Below, one piece after another: positions 21,477 to 33,302 of a DNA stretch of 64,000 bases. The number at the start of each line of letters is the position of its first letter. Within the stretch, counting starts at the first letter, position 1. The DNA is taken from the NCBI GenBank assembly GCA_036927565.1, contig JAYESD010000010.1, positions 39,859,298 through 39,923,297 on the forward strand, read 5' to 3'. The notes under the pieces were generated by a model. It did not search any database, was not told the DNA's origin, and saw only the letters and a list, made by a program, of their open reading frames with translations. This stretch comes from Tuctoria greenei (taxonomy: Eukaryota > Streptophyta > Magnoliopsida > Poales > Poaceae). The position numbers and the translations under genes are program-made.

Positions 21477-22341
21477 TGTCGGAGTCTGATTCCAGCAATT
21501 CTCCTAGTACTACCGTTGGTAGCCCGCAGAGTTCTGTAGTTCGGTTAGGGCGCGCGGATATTCAGAAGAAGGTGGCGATTTGACACAAGTATTTACGTGG
21601 TTCGGGCCGCCTGAGCGTAATACCCTACTCCACGGGTATGTTGCTGTTGTATTGAGCGTCTGAGTGCTAGAGTGTCAGAGACTAGAGAGTCTTCAGTTTG
21701 TGGGAGCGTGTGTGGAAGTACCCCCTGTATATCACTCTGCCAGTCCTTTTATAGTACAAGGACTGGCCGTTACATCATCAGCCTGGCCCGACATGTGGCT
21801 CTGGCGGTTACTGATGCTTAATACACAGTTAATGTGCTTAATTACCCTTAATAGAGTGGTAAAGTGCCTCGACTGTGGCGTTACTAGTATTAAGGGCCCT
21901 CCGATCGTGTGTCATTAAGATAGCATTAATGACACATAATCAGGTCTTGAAGCTTTAATTGTTCCTTGAAGGTCCGAGCTGTTGGAGGTCCACCAGTCTG
22001 CTTGTTGAGGTTGAAGGTCCGGCGGCTGGGTGCGTGGTAGCTCCGGAGCTTACTGTCTTGGACAAATAGGTCCGGTGCTGTTGTTAACGTGTCGGGTGCT
22101 TCCCTCTGTCGGGGGTTAGGTCCAAGCCTGCCACACATGTCTCTAGTCCGGAGCCATCCCATCTATGGAATGTAGCTCCGGTTTTCTGATATACGTGGTG
22201 GCACTGGGACTAACCATAGAAGGGAGGCAGGTCCGGTTCCGTATGACACGTGGGGCCTTCAGAGGTCTTCAACTCAGATAGGTGGAGTTCCTTTGTGCTC
22301 TTCGCGGTTCCAAGGAGTATACGTTACGCAGGGTACCGACA
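21477..22341 (-). repeat. Tat-A 5' LTR (865 bp)
   Basis: Starts TGTCGGAGTC and ends GGTACCGACA on the plus strand. A TATA box (CTATAAAAGG on the minus strand) lies at 21745-21754. Upstream of it, 21970-22240 holds about seven copies of GTCCGG or GCTCCGG. A partner target duplication AATAT would start at 22342; the other side is outside the window. Confidence 0.88.
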
Positions 22342-22687
22342 AATATGGACATGAGGCCAGATCCGTTTGAAAGTAGACTTGATAATCTTTCCAGGAAGTA
22401 CTTGAACACCCAGAACGGAGTCCGTATGAAGTAGTGGTGGACGTCACAAATTGGTGTTGTTCTGCTGTCCAAATCCCGTCCGCGCGGATTCCCTTCCCAT
22501 TGGCTCCTCTCCATTGTTCCTAAGCAAAACAAGAAATCACGTAGTTCCACGGTCTAGATAAGATGGACATAAGGCCAAGAACGAGTTCACCTCATAGTTT
22601 AGTTGACGTGCACGAGCGCGAGTGATCGGACCAGAAACCGGTAGCTGAGTTCGTGTGGATGTATCGAGGGTGTTGATGTCCTCATCA
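22342..22687 (-). repeat. CRM-2 3' LTR, inner part
   Basis: Ends CTCATCA at 22681-22687 directly before TCCTCCCCTTC, as in CRM-1 and CRM-3. It is clearly diverged from the element's 5' LTR end (24540-24604), so the two LTRs may come from different subfamilies. Confidence 0.75.
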
Positions 22688-22833
22688 TCCTCCCCTTCTT
22701 GCATTTGAGTCGTCCGCGACTCAAGCTCATCTTCTTCTTCCAAATAAGGCTTCAAATATGCAATGTTAAATGTGAGACTAACCCCAAAATCCGTAGGCAA
22801 CTCGACTTTATATGCATTATCATTAATTACCAT
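22537..22833 (-). pseudogene. CRM-2 integrase C-terminal tail
   Basis: A 98-codon frame with DFGVSLTFNIAYLKPYL, the ELESRTTQMQEGEDDEDI acidic stretch and GPITRARARQLNYEVNSF, the last running into the 3' LTR. It corresponds to the integrase end seen in CRM-1. A frame change near 22830 separates it from the fused gag-integrase frame just upstream. Confidence 0.82.
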
Positions 22834-23440
22834 CAGCTCGAGGTAACAATTTAGACTTTCTCAAATCAGGAAACCTATCCTTTCGCAAATGTAACCAAAC
22901 TAAATCACCAAGTTCAAAAGTGATAGGTTTCTTTCCCCTACTACCAGCAAGTTTATACTTGGCATTCATGCACTCTATATTCTTCTTAGTGGTTTCATGC
23001 AATTTTAAGATAAATTTAGCACGATGTTTAGCATCAAAATACACTCGTTCCAATGTATCGAGGGTGTTGATGTCCTCATCACTAGTGGCAGCTCTAACCT
23101 TTTTATCATCAGGGAAATCATGGCATGCATATTTTCGATCTACTGATAATTCCCAAGACAGATATGCATCAGGATCATATTTACCATCAAAGGGTGGTAT
23201 GGAGAATTTAATGCTACGTAGGGAATTATCATTGTCACTTATCTCATGTTGTAGGGCTCGACGACCCATACCATGATGGTCGCGATGTGGCTGCCGTTGA
23301 TACCTAAAAGGTCCATCATCAAGCTCGGTATCCGCTGAATACTCCGCCTCGTCATATCTTGCAGCGCTGCCAATGGAGTCGTGGCTGTCATCAACACGTC
23401 TTTGCCTCTCTTCGTGTCCAACCTGTTCCATCCTCTCCAA
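22823..23440 (-). pseudogene. CRM-2 gag-integrase fusion frame
   Basis: A 205-codon uninterrupted frame. Residues 1-112 are a gag N-terminus (IKFSIPPFDGKYDPDAYL and DDKKVRAATS), matching the gag of CRM-3. Then come 9 residues encoded by a 29-bp copy of the 3' LTR end (23053-23081, identical to 22659-22687). The remainder is the end of an integrase (FILKLHETTKKNIECMN and FELGDLVWLHLRKDRFPDL). Most of gag, protease, RT, RNase H and integrase core are missing. The joint keeps the frame open, so a fusion protein is conceivable, but there is no evidence it is made. Confidence 0.85.
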
Positions 23441-23676
23441 TCGCTCAATGATTGCTGCAAGAGAAGCGTTAATAGCCCTAGCAGTGCATTCTAATGTGGT
23501 CAGCTTGGTGTTGGTGCAAATTTGCGTCGAATCTAATTGACAATGTGGTCAGCAAAAGGCTCAAAGTGTTTTTAGGATTTTTAGAACCAACTTTTGTAGG
23601 CAAAAGTGGACAGTAGGTAAATGAAGAACAAGGAGAAGGAAATCTCTCACCGAGTAACCTGAAATCTGATACCACT
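23441..23676. other. CRM-2 leader and primer-binding site
   Basis: Short non-coding leader. 23665-23674 reads TCTGATACCA, the complement of a Met-type primer site, two bases before the LTR. The segment 23555-23640 closely matches the CRM-3 leader at 47240-47340. Confidence 0.75.
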
Positions 23677-24604
23677 TGATAAACCCAACGGGTACAGGGG
23701 ATGCCCTATCTTTTGATGAGAGATGTTGGTGGTGAATGAATTTGGTGGAGGCCGACGTTGCCTGCCCAACTACCACAACCAGAATGGTGTGGCGCCTTGA
23801 GCGACAGTTACACCGTCTCCTAGTAACTATGATTTGGGTGGAGGTTGATGTTGTGCTACCCGACTAGATCAACCACAAGGGTGTTGCGCCTTTGCGATAG
23901 TTACATCGGCTCTTGTTTTTGCTGTTCTTGTCGTGCCAAGAACAGCCTGGAACCTGCAAGCAATCGAAGAACAAGCAAGAACAAGATGACAAGCAAACAC
24001 TCATGGGTGTGATAAGTTGGGGTTCTGATTCAAGTAATCGAAAGGTCTCGTCGACACTTGCGTTACAAGGAAGTAGCAATGGCTAAAGTTACAGAAAACA
24101 AAACTCAAGTTCTTCCTATGGCTGCTAGTTGTTTATATAGAGGAGGAAGACTAGAACTCAGGATGGAGTCACGAGTCTTGTTCGGCCTTTCCTGAGCAGC
24201 TCAAGCGTCATATGCCCTTGATTCTTGATCCAATGGAAAGTAGACGAAGAGACCTTTCCAGCAAGTACTTATTTGCATTAAACAACCTTGGGAGTCGAAA
24301 GTTATGCCCCTTTTAAGTTGGTACTTGCTGCAGTTACGAGGACCCCTCAGGTGGAGCAGCCTTCATTGCATTAATCCCTCCATTCCTCCTAGCTGGATCA
24401 ATTCCCAAGCACCTAATAATAACAAGGTCATCACAAGGCTTTAATAGTTCCCCATTTGAAGGATAATTACTTTGAACAGCCAAAAATGAGTTCACCTGAT
24501 AATTAAGTTGACGTGCACGAGCGCATGTCATTGGACCTTGATTAGTTGCAAGTGGTGAATGGGCTACTGTTGTGGTTGTATCAACGGTAGCGATGTCCTC
24601 ATCA
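23677..24604 (-). repeat. CRM-2 5' LTR (928 bp)
   Basis: Starts TGATAAACCCAACGGG, ends CTCATCA. Near-identical in layout to the CRM-3 5' LTR (47368-48211). It contains a TATATAA-like core on the minus strand near 24132-24139. Confidence 0.87.
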
Positions 24605-25296
24605 AAAGTGACCAAAGCGCATTGGTAGAATAATACCTCGCTATTCAAAGGGCTATACTTGATGTTTAGTGGAAAGTTCGGTAGAAGTCGAGTAGTCGGA
24701 ATCTACTCACAAGAATGGTCACATTTTTATCGACCACAAGTCAAGTAGTTGAATTCTACTAGCGAGAAGAAGTCGAGTAGAGAAGTCTTCTCGCGAGATG
24801 TTACAATAATGTTCACTCTTAATATGAGACGTGGATGGGGATTTGTGTAGGTTGGATCGCACAAGGTTGTTCTTGGCCTGTTGGTGAGACAGCGCTTGTG
24901 ACCACATCATGCCTTGGCCGATAGGGCAAGGTGGGTGTTGGAAGGCAGATTTTAGTCCCGTCTGTGTTGGTAAAGGTCCAAGTTGTGTGCGGCTCTGCTA
25001 GACAAGTTTTGAGCTGTAGCAGGTTGCTTACGGGCTATATGGGTCCCAGTAAACCGACGTAGCTTGTTAACCTTGACGTCGAGGCATACCCCACTACCTT
25101 CAATTGACTTACCGTCCGGGACATTTTGACCGGCTCGGTGTTCGGGTGTCTTGTGAAAGGTTGCCACATACGACTAGTATTGAAGTATTGGGTGCTTCTG
25201 AAAGTGTGTATGTCTTGAGAAAGCCGGTTGATAATTGATTCAAATCACTGTCCCCCATGGTTATTGGGTATCGCTTGTTCACTGCATCGTGACATA
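24605..25296 (+). repeat. Tekay-A 5' LTR, middle segment
   Basis: Aligns by eye with 37716-38410 of the 3' LTR, including three hairpin repeats (24688-24714, 24741-24767, 24771-24798). It stops at 25296 and continues at 29445 after the solo LTR. No gene seen. Confidence 0.82.
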
Positions 25297-28200
25297 TGTA
25301 AAATCCCACTTAATTCTAAATATGAAATTCAGTTGCCAGTTAAATTCAAATTTAATTGGGTTCAAGATATGGTCATGTACATAAACTTGAACCTATTCAA
25401 TTCTTTCTTCTTCTCATGTTTGAAATTTTATTAACATGAGAAACATGCTTCACCAATAATCTTAGAATAATTCAAATATCATCTCTGCAAAATTTTGGAA
25501 TATTTGAATAGGGTTTGCTTGGGCAAATCAATTTATAGTACCTCATATACTCAAATAATCAAAATGGAATATAGCTACTGTACACACATGCCCTGTCAAA
25601 AATATTCAAATATAAGGCTATAAATTTTTCTATAGTCTTCTAAAGTTACAAATAATCTCCTTGAAAAGTTTCATGAATTTTGCAATCCATTTGCTATTTT
25701 ATTTGAGACGCTCAGCGAATTTAAGTCATGTTTAAATTCAAATTCAAAAATCTGGTCCAACTATACTTTAACATAAAGATCTGAACACACCATTATGTTC
25801 AGCACGTTTTTCTTGACATATCCATGAAGTTTCATGATTTTTGGAGTTCATTTACTATTTTAAAATGAATTACTAAGTGGGCAGTGGCTGTAAGGCTGAC
25901 TGGTGGGGCCCACCAGTCAGCAGCCCACGTGCAGCCACAATCCAGCGCGCGCTGCGCGCGCCACCGCAACTGCATGCACCAGCACGACGGCGTTAGCTGT
26001 CCCTCCTTCAGCTCCCTACAAATAGCCCCTTGCTCTCTCTCTCCCAGCCTCCCAACTCTTTCTCTCTGCTATCTGGCGTTCTCGTTTTTCTTGCCGCGCC
26101 ATAGCCGGGGAGGAGCTCCTCTGCTCCATGGACAGCTCCACACGAGCCTTGTCAAGCTTCGACTCCCACAAAGAAAAGGTGCACCATGACCTCTTGTAGC
26201 TACTGGTGAAGTTTGAATCCCTGCCGTGCCTCCTAGCTCTTGTTTTTCGTGAAAAACCGAAGTGCCTTTATAGCTTTTGAGCTTAGGTCATTAATTAAAT
26301 TCAAATTGTAGCTGCAACAATTTTTCGATTCAGTTAGATAATATGATCGCCGTCTCCTAGCGCACCTCCCCTCCAAAAACCAGAAGGAACCATCGAGTAA
26401 TTAGGGAGTATATCAAGTTTTCCCCTTCCGCCATTGAAAGAGCACAATTCACCGTCGAACTCTATGCTCCGGCCATTTTCCTCACATTTAAGCTTCACAA
26501 TCATGCTCCTGGGATGGCCACGATACTCCTGGCGCAAAACCGCATAAAAAATGATGTCTTACCGAGCTAGAGCGCCGTGACCGAGCTCAACACCGCCGCC
26601 CCCAACGACGCCGGCGACCGTCCGCTCGTCGTCCGGGCTGTACATGTTATCATATGTGTGTTTCCAGGATACAGGGAACATTTTTCCTTTTTGTGTCGTT
26701 GTCATCCGATGCCTCTAGCAGCGGCAACGGCCGTGCAAAGTCACTGTGTGGCTCCCAGATCGGGTCTGGCTGGAGGTAGAAGATGAACCTGACAGTGGGT
26801 CCCCCTGTCAGTGATTCAATTCTGTTTTTTCTAATTCCAGGAAATTTTCCCAACTTCAAAAATGCATATCTCTCTGTAGATTGCTCCACAAATCTTCAAA
26901 CAAATTTTTTTTGAAAGCCCTTGAGATCTAGTTTCTGTTAGTACCAATTTGGATCTATGAAAACTAGTTTTCAATTCTGTAGAATGCAATCTTTCCAAAT
27001 ACAAATAGATTTTTCCCAGCTGAACCTTCCACTGGAAAAATCCCAAATATTTACATAAAATACTTTGACCTATTCTTGGTTACCATAAAATGTTTGGGAG
27101 CCATTGAACCTGTATAACCTCATCAAATTACAGATTCCTTTCTGCTGTTAAGTTATAAAATAGAATTGTAACCAGGAATTTAATCAAACTTCTAAATTCA
27201 ATTTCTCTTAGTATCCTTTCTCTAAAAATCTCAAGTAAAATCCTGTATAACCTTTATGATCTGAAATTTCAAGTTGTATAGTTAGTTTGGTATGAAAACC
27301 TGTATGACTTTCTGTATAATTCAATTACCTTTTTCCTTCATTGAATTATTACAGATGTTCAGTTACTTTGTTATATCCCAAATTTGAACTGAACCTTGCT
27401 TTAGTCATATACTATCTCCTATAAAAATCTCAGATTTATTAGACCTAATATCCTGGCCCAAATTCAATTCCCAATCTGAATGTTAATTGAGAAACTAAAT
27501 TCAGTTATAAAATAATTCCTGAAATTCCTAGCAACTTTAGAATTCAATATCTCTTTCAAAAAAAACCTATAAAATTGTTAAGTAAATTTTAATAGAACCA
27601 GTGAGACCCCCTCTACATGATACCACTAGTGGTAGCCATGATACGTCTCTAAAATTTCAATTAAAATTTAGAGAAGGTTATTACTTACCATAATTTTTAG
27701 GAACAACAAAATTCTTTGATCATCTCCTGTTATTTGCAAGAGAATCCCTTGTAGTCCCTAACATCTACCATAAAAATCACAAAGCCAAAGAAGATCATTC
27801 ACTCACTATAACCACAGTTAGAAGCTTATGAACTATATATACATTATAACTTACTAGCATTCATATATGCATGTCGTGTAGTGATCGATATTGACGAGAA
27901 GTGTCGCTTGGAGGAGAAGGCCAGGGTGTCCACTTGAAGTCCTTGGCGGAGTATTCAGAGAAGGACCACTAACAATTGACATTTAATCGAGTCACAAACT
28001 AAGGCAAGCCCTGGTTTGCATTTAAGAGCCTTTCAAACTTTTTCCAGTTTTATTCACTTATGTTTTCAGTTGATACTGTGCATTACGTATAAAGTTGTTT
28101 GATACTCCACTTGCATATCCACAAATCCTATGGGAGGGCCAAAAAGGTTACAGCTTGACGTGTAGAGCTGCCAATGCTAATAGTGTAGATATACTGGTAG

Positions 28201-29444
28201 AAGTCGAGTAGTTGGAATCTACTCGCGAGATAAGAAAAACAGTTCATATGAGGGTGAAAGATGAAAGAAAGGCTTATGAAATGAATACGAGACCGGGTAG
28301 GGGGAATAGGAGTCGACGAGATGGAGTCTCGGGCGCATAGCCCTGCCTTTGTCGCTTGAGGACCGTGTCGTATGCGGCACCATTGGGCAAGCTTGAACTG
28401 TACCGATTGCATAATGGGATATGGGCCCAATAAACTGATGTAACTCCATACTGTAGTGTGGAGACTCCTCGGTTGTCCTTGAATGGAGATGCGAAGGCAA
28501 AAAAGTGTAAATCTCCTAGCGGAATGTTTTGACGTGTCCGTGTAGGGGACCTTTTGCTCGGGGTGAAGAGGTTTGTCGACATTGGGGTCTTGGGTGAAAG
28601 GTGGAGGCGTATAACGCGGGGAGGAGAGCACGTAGGTGTCTCCCACGTGGGTGTGCATGTCGTGCAGTCCGGGTGTGTCCTGATTGCAATCATCATCCCT
28701 CGCAGTTATTTGAGTACCACTTGTCCATCGCTGTCGTGACGTAGTAAATACTAAAGAAGCCAAAATAATATGATGTATTGAATTATAATTTCTTGACAAC
28801 CTTGTGTGGCTTAGATATAGCAAAATTTAAAGTTTACAGTTTCCCCATACTTTAGCTGTAATAGCATTATGTGCTTTGGGCATGTCATATCATCGGCAAA
28901 GCGTTTCTTGTTTGATTGTGGAGTCTATGATGTGCCGTGCTTGAAGAATGTAATTTGCTACTTAAAACATGATTATAAGGATCCACTTGTAGGCGAGTCT
29001 ATTTATGCTATTCCATACCTATGATTAGACTTTACCTTGCATATGTCTAGTGAGACGGGTCAGTCTTGCTGAGCCTTATGCTCACGTTTGTAGTTAACGA
29101 GTTTTTGCAGGTTATAACATTGATGAAGGGCCTAACGACGATGCCTTACCCTTTTGGGTTCATGGCTGAGTAAGAGCACTGCACGCCGCCAATATCTGTG
29201 AGTGCTGCTAGTGTAAAGCGTCCGAGGGCATGGACAGCTTTACTCATGCATAGCTAGTGCTGAGAGCGTAGTATGATGTGTAGACTTCTTTCCTACGTTA
29301 TAAATTGTAAAACTTCAGCTGTGTTTATAAATCAAAGACTTAGAATTGTATTTTATTCTCGTTCTTTTCTTGTATACTGTTGGGTGTCGCATCGCACGAC
29401 ACCACCCAACGAGATCCTTGGATGTCGGGATCTCGGTCCCCACA
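25297..29444 (+). repeat. Solo LTR of a Tekay-like element (4148 bp)
   Basis: It begins TGTAAAATCCC, ends GGTCCCCACA, and has no internal region. Flanks are ACATA (25292-25296) and ACGTA (29445-29449), a target duplication with one change. Removing it restores colinearity of the Tekay-A LTR with its 3' partner. Around 26017-26045 ACAAATAGCCCC followed by a CT-rich run looks like a plant core promoter. One hairpin repeat (28203-28229) is shared with the host LTR. The 231-codon frame at 28128-28823 has no recognisable family. Confidence 0.82.
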
Positions 29445-30072
29445 ACGTAGTAAGAAAGAGTAGTTGGAATAGTATGAATATGCTGAAATGATTATTATAT
29501 TGTATTGCAACCTTGCATGTATTAGAAATAGTGCAAATTAAATTTGTGCTTTCTGGAACCTTTAACTTGCTCCTAAAAGATGAAGACTAAGGATGAACAT
29601 GTAGGTGAGTTTATTTATGCAAATTCGGCTTTCCTATGTTAAAGTCCCTGCATGTAGAGTTTCATGTATTAGGTGATACGATAACTCTTATTGAGACATT
29701 ATGCTCATGGTTGCATTGTTGTTGTTTTGTAGGTAATCTCGTATATTGGAAAGGTTTCTTGAGAAGCACCCTATTCGGTTAATTGCCATTTGGAAGCCCT
29801 GCACACTGCTGTTAATCTTCGTGCTGCTAGTGGGAAGTATCCTAGGGCTGGATGGCTTCCCTTCTGCTTAGCTAGGTTGAGAGTATGAGTTACGTATATT
29901 ACGCTACAAGATCTTCTGCTGTTGTGTTTGTTTTTGATGTAAAATGAGAAAGGATGTAACATGCTCACTTATGTCATGTAATTTGATTTCTATTATATGT
30001 GTGCTATTGTGTGTCGCATAACATGGAACCACTCATTGCGATTTCTGGAATGTGGGAACCCCGGTCCTCATA
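29445..30072 (+). repeat. Tekay-A 5' LTR, right end
   Basis: Matches 38410-39040. It ends CCTCATA where the 3' LTR ends CCTCACA, followed by GTC and the primer-binding site in both. Confidence 0.82.
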
Positions 30073-30075
30073 GTC

Positions 30076-32309
30076 TGGTATCAGAGCCACATTGGGAATA
30101 GCATGCTCGAAAAGAGCCATTTTTGAAAAGTTAGATGTAGTCGAGTGAAGATTAGTCACTATGCCCACATAAGGTCTATTATAATATTAGTTACTTAAGG
30201 TGGCAAAGCTAACATATGTGTTATTATATTTTGTAATGACGCTTCAACGTCAGGTAAGAGGTAAGGTACGCCACCGCAAGATGATCAATTGCGGTAAGCT
30301 CGCCATACGAGAAGTAGTACGATGATAGTCCCTCGTGGCTTGGCACCCGAGTTAATACGAGGCTATGAACCTTCTCATAGTTCTGGGAACATATGAAACG
30401 ATGCTCCCCGACGTGCTTGAGGCAAAAGCGAGGATACCCAATCTCGTAGTCAAAAATGCGATATTATGCAACTCTTGAACGTTAATTGTTCAAAGGACCA
30501 TATGCAACACTCACCATCAGCATGCCTCAACTTTTATGGGGAAATAAGTGGTATTTGTTGGGTTGATAAAATTTCCAACCATGACGACCCATTCACGCTC
30601 TACACGGATCCCCGCCGTGTGGTGTTCAAACGCAACCACGTTTCTCGAGACGTGTTCTCCTCGAGGATTACCTGTATGGAAACATACAGGGTGTTAGTTT
30701 CGATGACTGCTATATATATTGTGACTATCTGTCATGCTTCCTATGTGCCTCGCCCTGTTGTGGTGCTACTTGTGTGAATTGTGAATCTGTCTTCTGCAGG
30801 TACACTAACCACGTTATAAGTAGCTTGAGTCGAAAATGTTTGCGAGTGAACGTCATTAGTGTCACCGTTGAGACGCATGCCAGAGTACTAGCTTAGGATT
30901 TTTCTTTATTGAGGACATAGTATCATCATTGCATTCAAGTTTCATTGGGCACGTCGACGACGATATCCATGCCGGAGGTGCGACTCGACAACAAGTAAAA
31001 ATTCAACTTAGAGCTAAGCTTGAATTTGTAATCTCTATTTTTGGAGCGCTAGAACAGATTGCCAATGAATCATGTCATCATTGTCATCGCCGTGCACATG
31101 GTTGGAAAACTTGAGGAAGTCCTCCACATGTTTCATTTTCAGCTCCAAGGCAGATTTTAAGATTTAAAACCTGAACATTCCAATTGAAACTAATCTGCCA
31201 AGTTCGAGAATGAAATTGTGAATCTGGCAGAAAATGGGCTAACTTTGGAATAGCATAACCCCCTGTAGGGTTAACCACTATAGTTGTACCATACATCGAT
31301 AGAAATTTTTTATAGTCTTCTAAAACACTTTTGTTCAACTCCAGGACAGAACCCCCCTGTAATCGAATGAAAATTTCAATTTTCCAAATCTGCCAAATAT
31401 GGACAGAGACTGGACAGTTTATGTATCTGTTTACTAGTTCTATCATATCTCTTAGTAGAGAAATCGAATGGCTTCATGTAATACATTTTTTGGAAAGCTT
31501 ATGGGATACTGACAATATTGTAATTTTAAAGTTTTGGCAAATTTTTATGTTATTTATATGAAAAACTGTGTTCAAATCAGTCACATACAAAGTAGGTGCT
31601 GTCAAAATTTGCCAGGAAATCTGTCAACTTTGTCAACTTAGAAAAGCCATATCTCTTAAACAAAAAACGGTATGAAGGCAATATTTTATCGAAAACTATG
31701 AAGTCTTCTAAAACTTTAATTTTCACCTCAAGCGCAGATTCACAAGATAAATTTGTGTTATGACCATTGGAGAAGGAACTGCTCCAAAGTCCGCAGAACA
31801 TAAATGTGTCTCTGTACTCTTTAGTGTTTTGGTCATTACTTGCTCTACACAAGTTACTGAAGGTTGGGCGATACATTTGTGAACATCTTAAAAGTTATAC
31901 TACAACTTTGTAGTTTGGAGTTTGGACACATTTGAATCGGAAATGTATACACAATATGGATCAAAGTGGGTACCTATAAGCGAGTTGCTGCTGAAAGTAT
32001 CCAACATTGATGTTAACTTTAGAACTCCATATCTTTTGAAGCAGAACTGATATGGGGGCATGCAAATACTCATTGGAAAGATATTGGAGTTACTTTAACT
32101 TTGATATTCAACTTGAGTCATGTTTCAACTGTTAACTTAATAAAATCGGTTTGAACGCAAACTGGTCAGTTTTGACAGAAAGTGGATCAGTGGTGCGTAA
32201 TTTAAAGGATAGGTGTAAACATGCATGTTGTTATACTTTCATGTTTACTTATCTTCACTTTACTACAGAGATCCAGTTTTGACTCATTTCAAAATTTGTT
32301 TCTTGTAGT
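30076..32309 (+). other. Tekay-A primer-binding site and leader
   Basis: TGGTATCAGAGCC at 30076-30088 matches a Met-tRNA primer site. The rest, about 2.2 kb, is non-coding as far as I can see. Its first 1.15 kb recurs at 39044-40215. Short open frames inside are not conserved between the two copies. Confidence 0.75.
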
Positions 32310-33270
32310 ATGGTGTGTACGCAATCTCATATGGAGATTGGAGGTTCTAGTCAAGGTGGAAATGACTCGACTCCACCGCAAACGCCACCGCCAACTGGAA
32401 TGGAGGACATAATGGCGAAGATGGCTGAGTCTCTCCAAGCATAGGTACAACAGAGTATACGTCAAGAGCAACAACAGTGTGTACCTACTTCAAGCACATA
32501 CTTGGATTTCTTGGCGTTACAATCGCCGGTCTTCTCAGAAGCGATCGATCCTTTGGAAGCAAGCAATTGGCTTCTTGTCATTGAATCCAAGCTTGGGTTG
32601 TTCCAGTGTGATGAGTATCAGAAGGCTTTCTTTGCCGCTCAACAACTGCATGGCTTCACTGGAGCCTGGTGGTCAGAATTTTTCGCCACTCGTCTTGAAG
32701 GACATCGTGTCACATGGACTAAATTTTGTGATGCATTTTGTGCTCTCTACATCTTCGATGGGAATTACAAAAACATAGAATGAAGAATTCGTGGAATTAG
32801 AGCAAGGAGAGATGAGTGTGCATGAGTATTCCAAGGAATTCAATCGTTTAGCGCAGTATGCACCCGACTATGTGAGCACAGAGAAAATGAAGTGTTGTCA
32901 ATTCTTCCGAGGCCTAAATGTTAAGATTCGTACTCAGCTAGCATTAGTCAAGCAAGATAATTATGAAGAGTTGGTTAGTGAGGCTATTATACTGCATACA
33001 GATGAACTCCGTTATCAAGCATACAAGAGGGAAGGGAGCACACCACCATTTGAAATTAGTGGTGTTCTTAAAAAATATTGTTGCGTTCATATTTCACGAT
33101 CCGATCAAGAAGTTAAATCCTTGGAGTGGTCATCTACGGATTATGGTTGACCTTATCCATCTCAGAGGTTTTATTTACCTCAACCACAACCACAACTTAT
33201 TTCTTGTGCAACCGCTCTTCAGCAATGTGCACCGGCTATTCGTTCACCTCAATTCATTGAAGATCATAGA
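32310..33270 (+). pseudogene. Tekay-A gag
   Basis: Begins at the ATG in CTTGTAGTATGG, with a proline/glutamine N-terminus that hits TAG near 32442. It then continues as WLLVIESKLGLFQCDEY and FTGAWWSEFFATRLEGH (capsid domain, 32502-32783), a frameshift near 32785, then GEMSVHEYSKEFNRLAQYAP and MKCCQFFRGLNVKIRTQL (32791-33150). The zinc knuckle expected near 33280 is gone or degraded. Typical Retrotrans_gag of Tekay/Del. Confidence 0.83.
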
Positions 33271-33302
33271 GGTGATGTGCGGCTGAACCAAGCAGCAGTC
33301 CG

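Larger units (their letters stand above)
6097..22341 (-). mobile_element. Tat-A: Ty3/gypsy Tat-lineage element, 3' end outside window
   Basis: The minus-strand order is 5' LTR (21477-22341), gag, protease, RT, RNase H, a second RNase H, integrase, then a non-coding region and an ORF on the opposite strand. The extra RNase H and the antisense ORF between pol and 3' LTR are features described for plant Tat elements. The LTR starts TGTCGG and ends CCGACA, a perfect inverted pair. It lies inside the 3' LTR of CRM-2. Its own insertions are CRM-1 (9266-16775) and Copia-A (6096 leftwards). The 3' LTR and the antisense ORF's beginning must lie left of the window, beyond Copia-A. Confidence 0.87.
22342..24604 (-). 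mobile_element. CRM-2: CRM-like element with pol deleted, split by Tat-A
   Basis: A short element: 5' LTR 23677-24604, primer-binding site, a 235-bp leader, then a gag start fused directly to an integrase end, then the PPT complement (22688-22698) and part of the 3' LTR, which Tat-A interrupts at 22341. The remainder of its 3' LTR should lie left of the window. It sits in the 5' LTR of Tekay-A, whose sequence continues at 24605. It could only move with proteins supplied by relatives, if at all. Confidence 0.82.

Noticed and set aside
28128..28823. 231-codon frame on the - strand
   Set aside because: Lies in a solo LTR, no recognisable domain, and homologous LTR segments at 24700-25290 and 37840-38470 do not keep it open.
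28738..29449. An 8-bp direct repeat (ACGTAGTA) first read as the target duplication of a small DNA transposon
   Set aside because: The sequence between continues the solo LTR to its CCCCACA end, and the same ACGTAGTA belongs to the LTR family; no terminal inverted repeats.
30076..30088. TGGTATCAGAGCC considered as a piece of a tRNA gene
   Set aside because: It is the complement of a tRNA 3' end used as primer site; no cloverleaf surrounds it.
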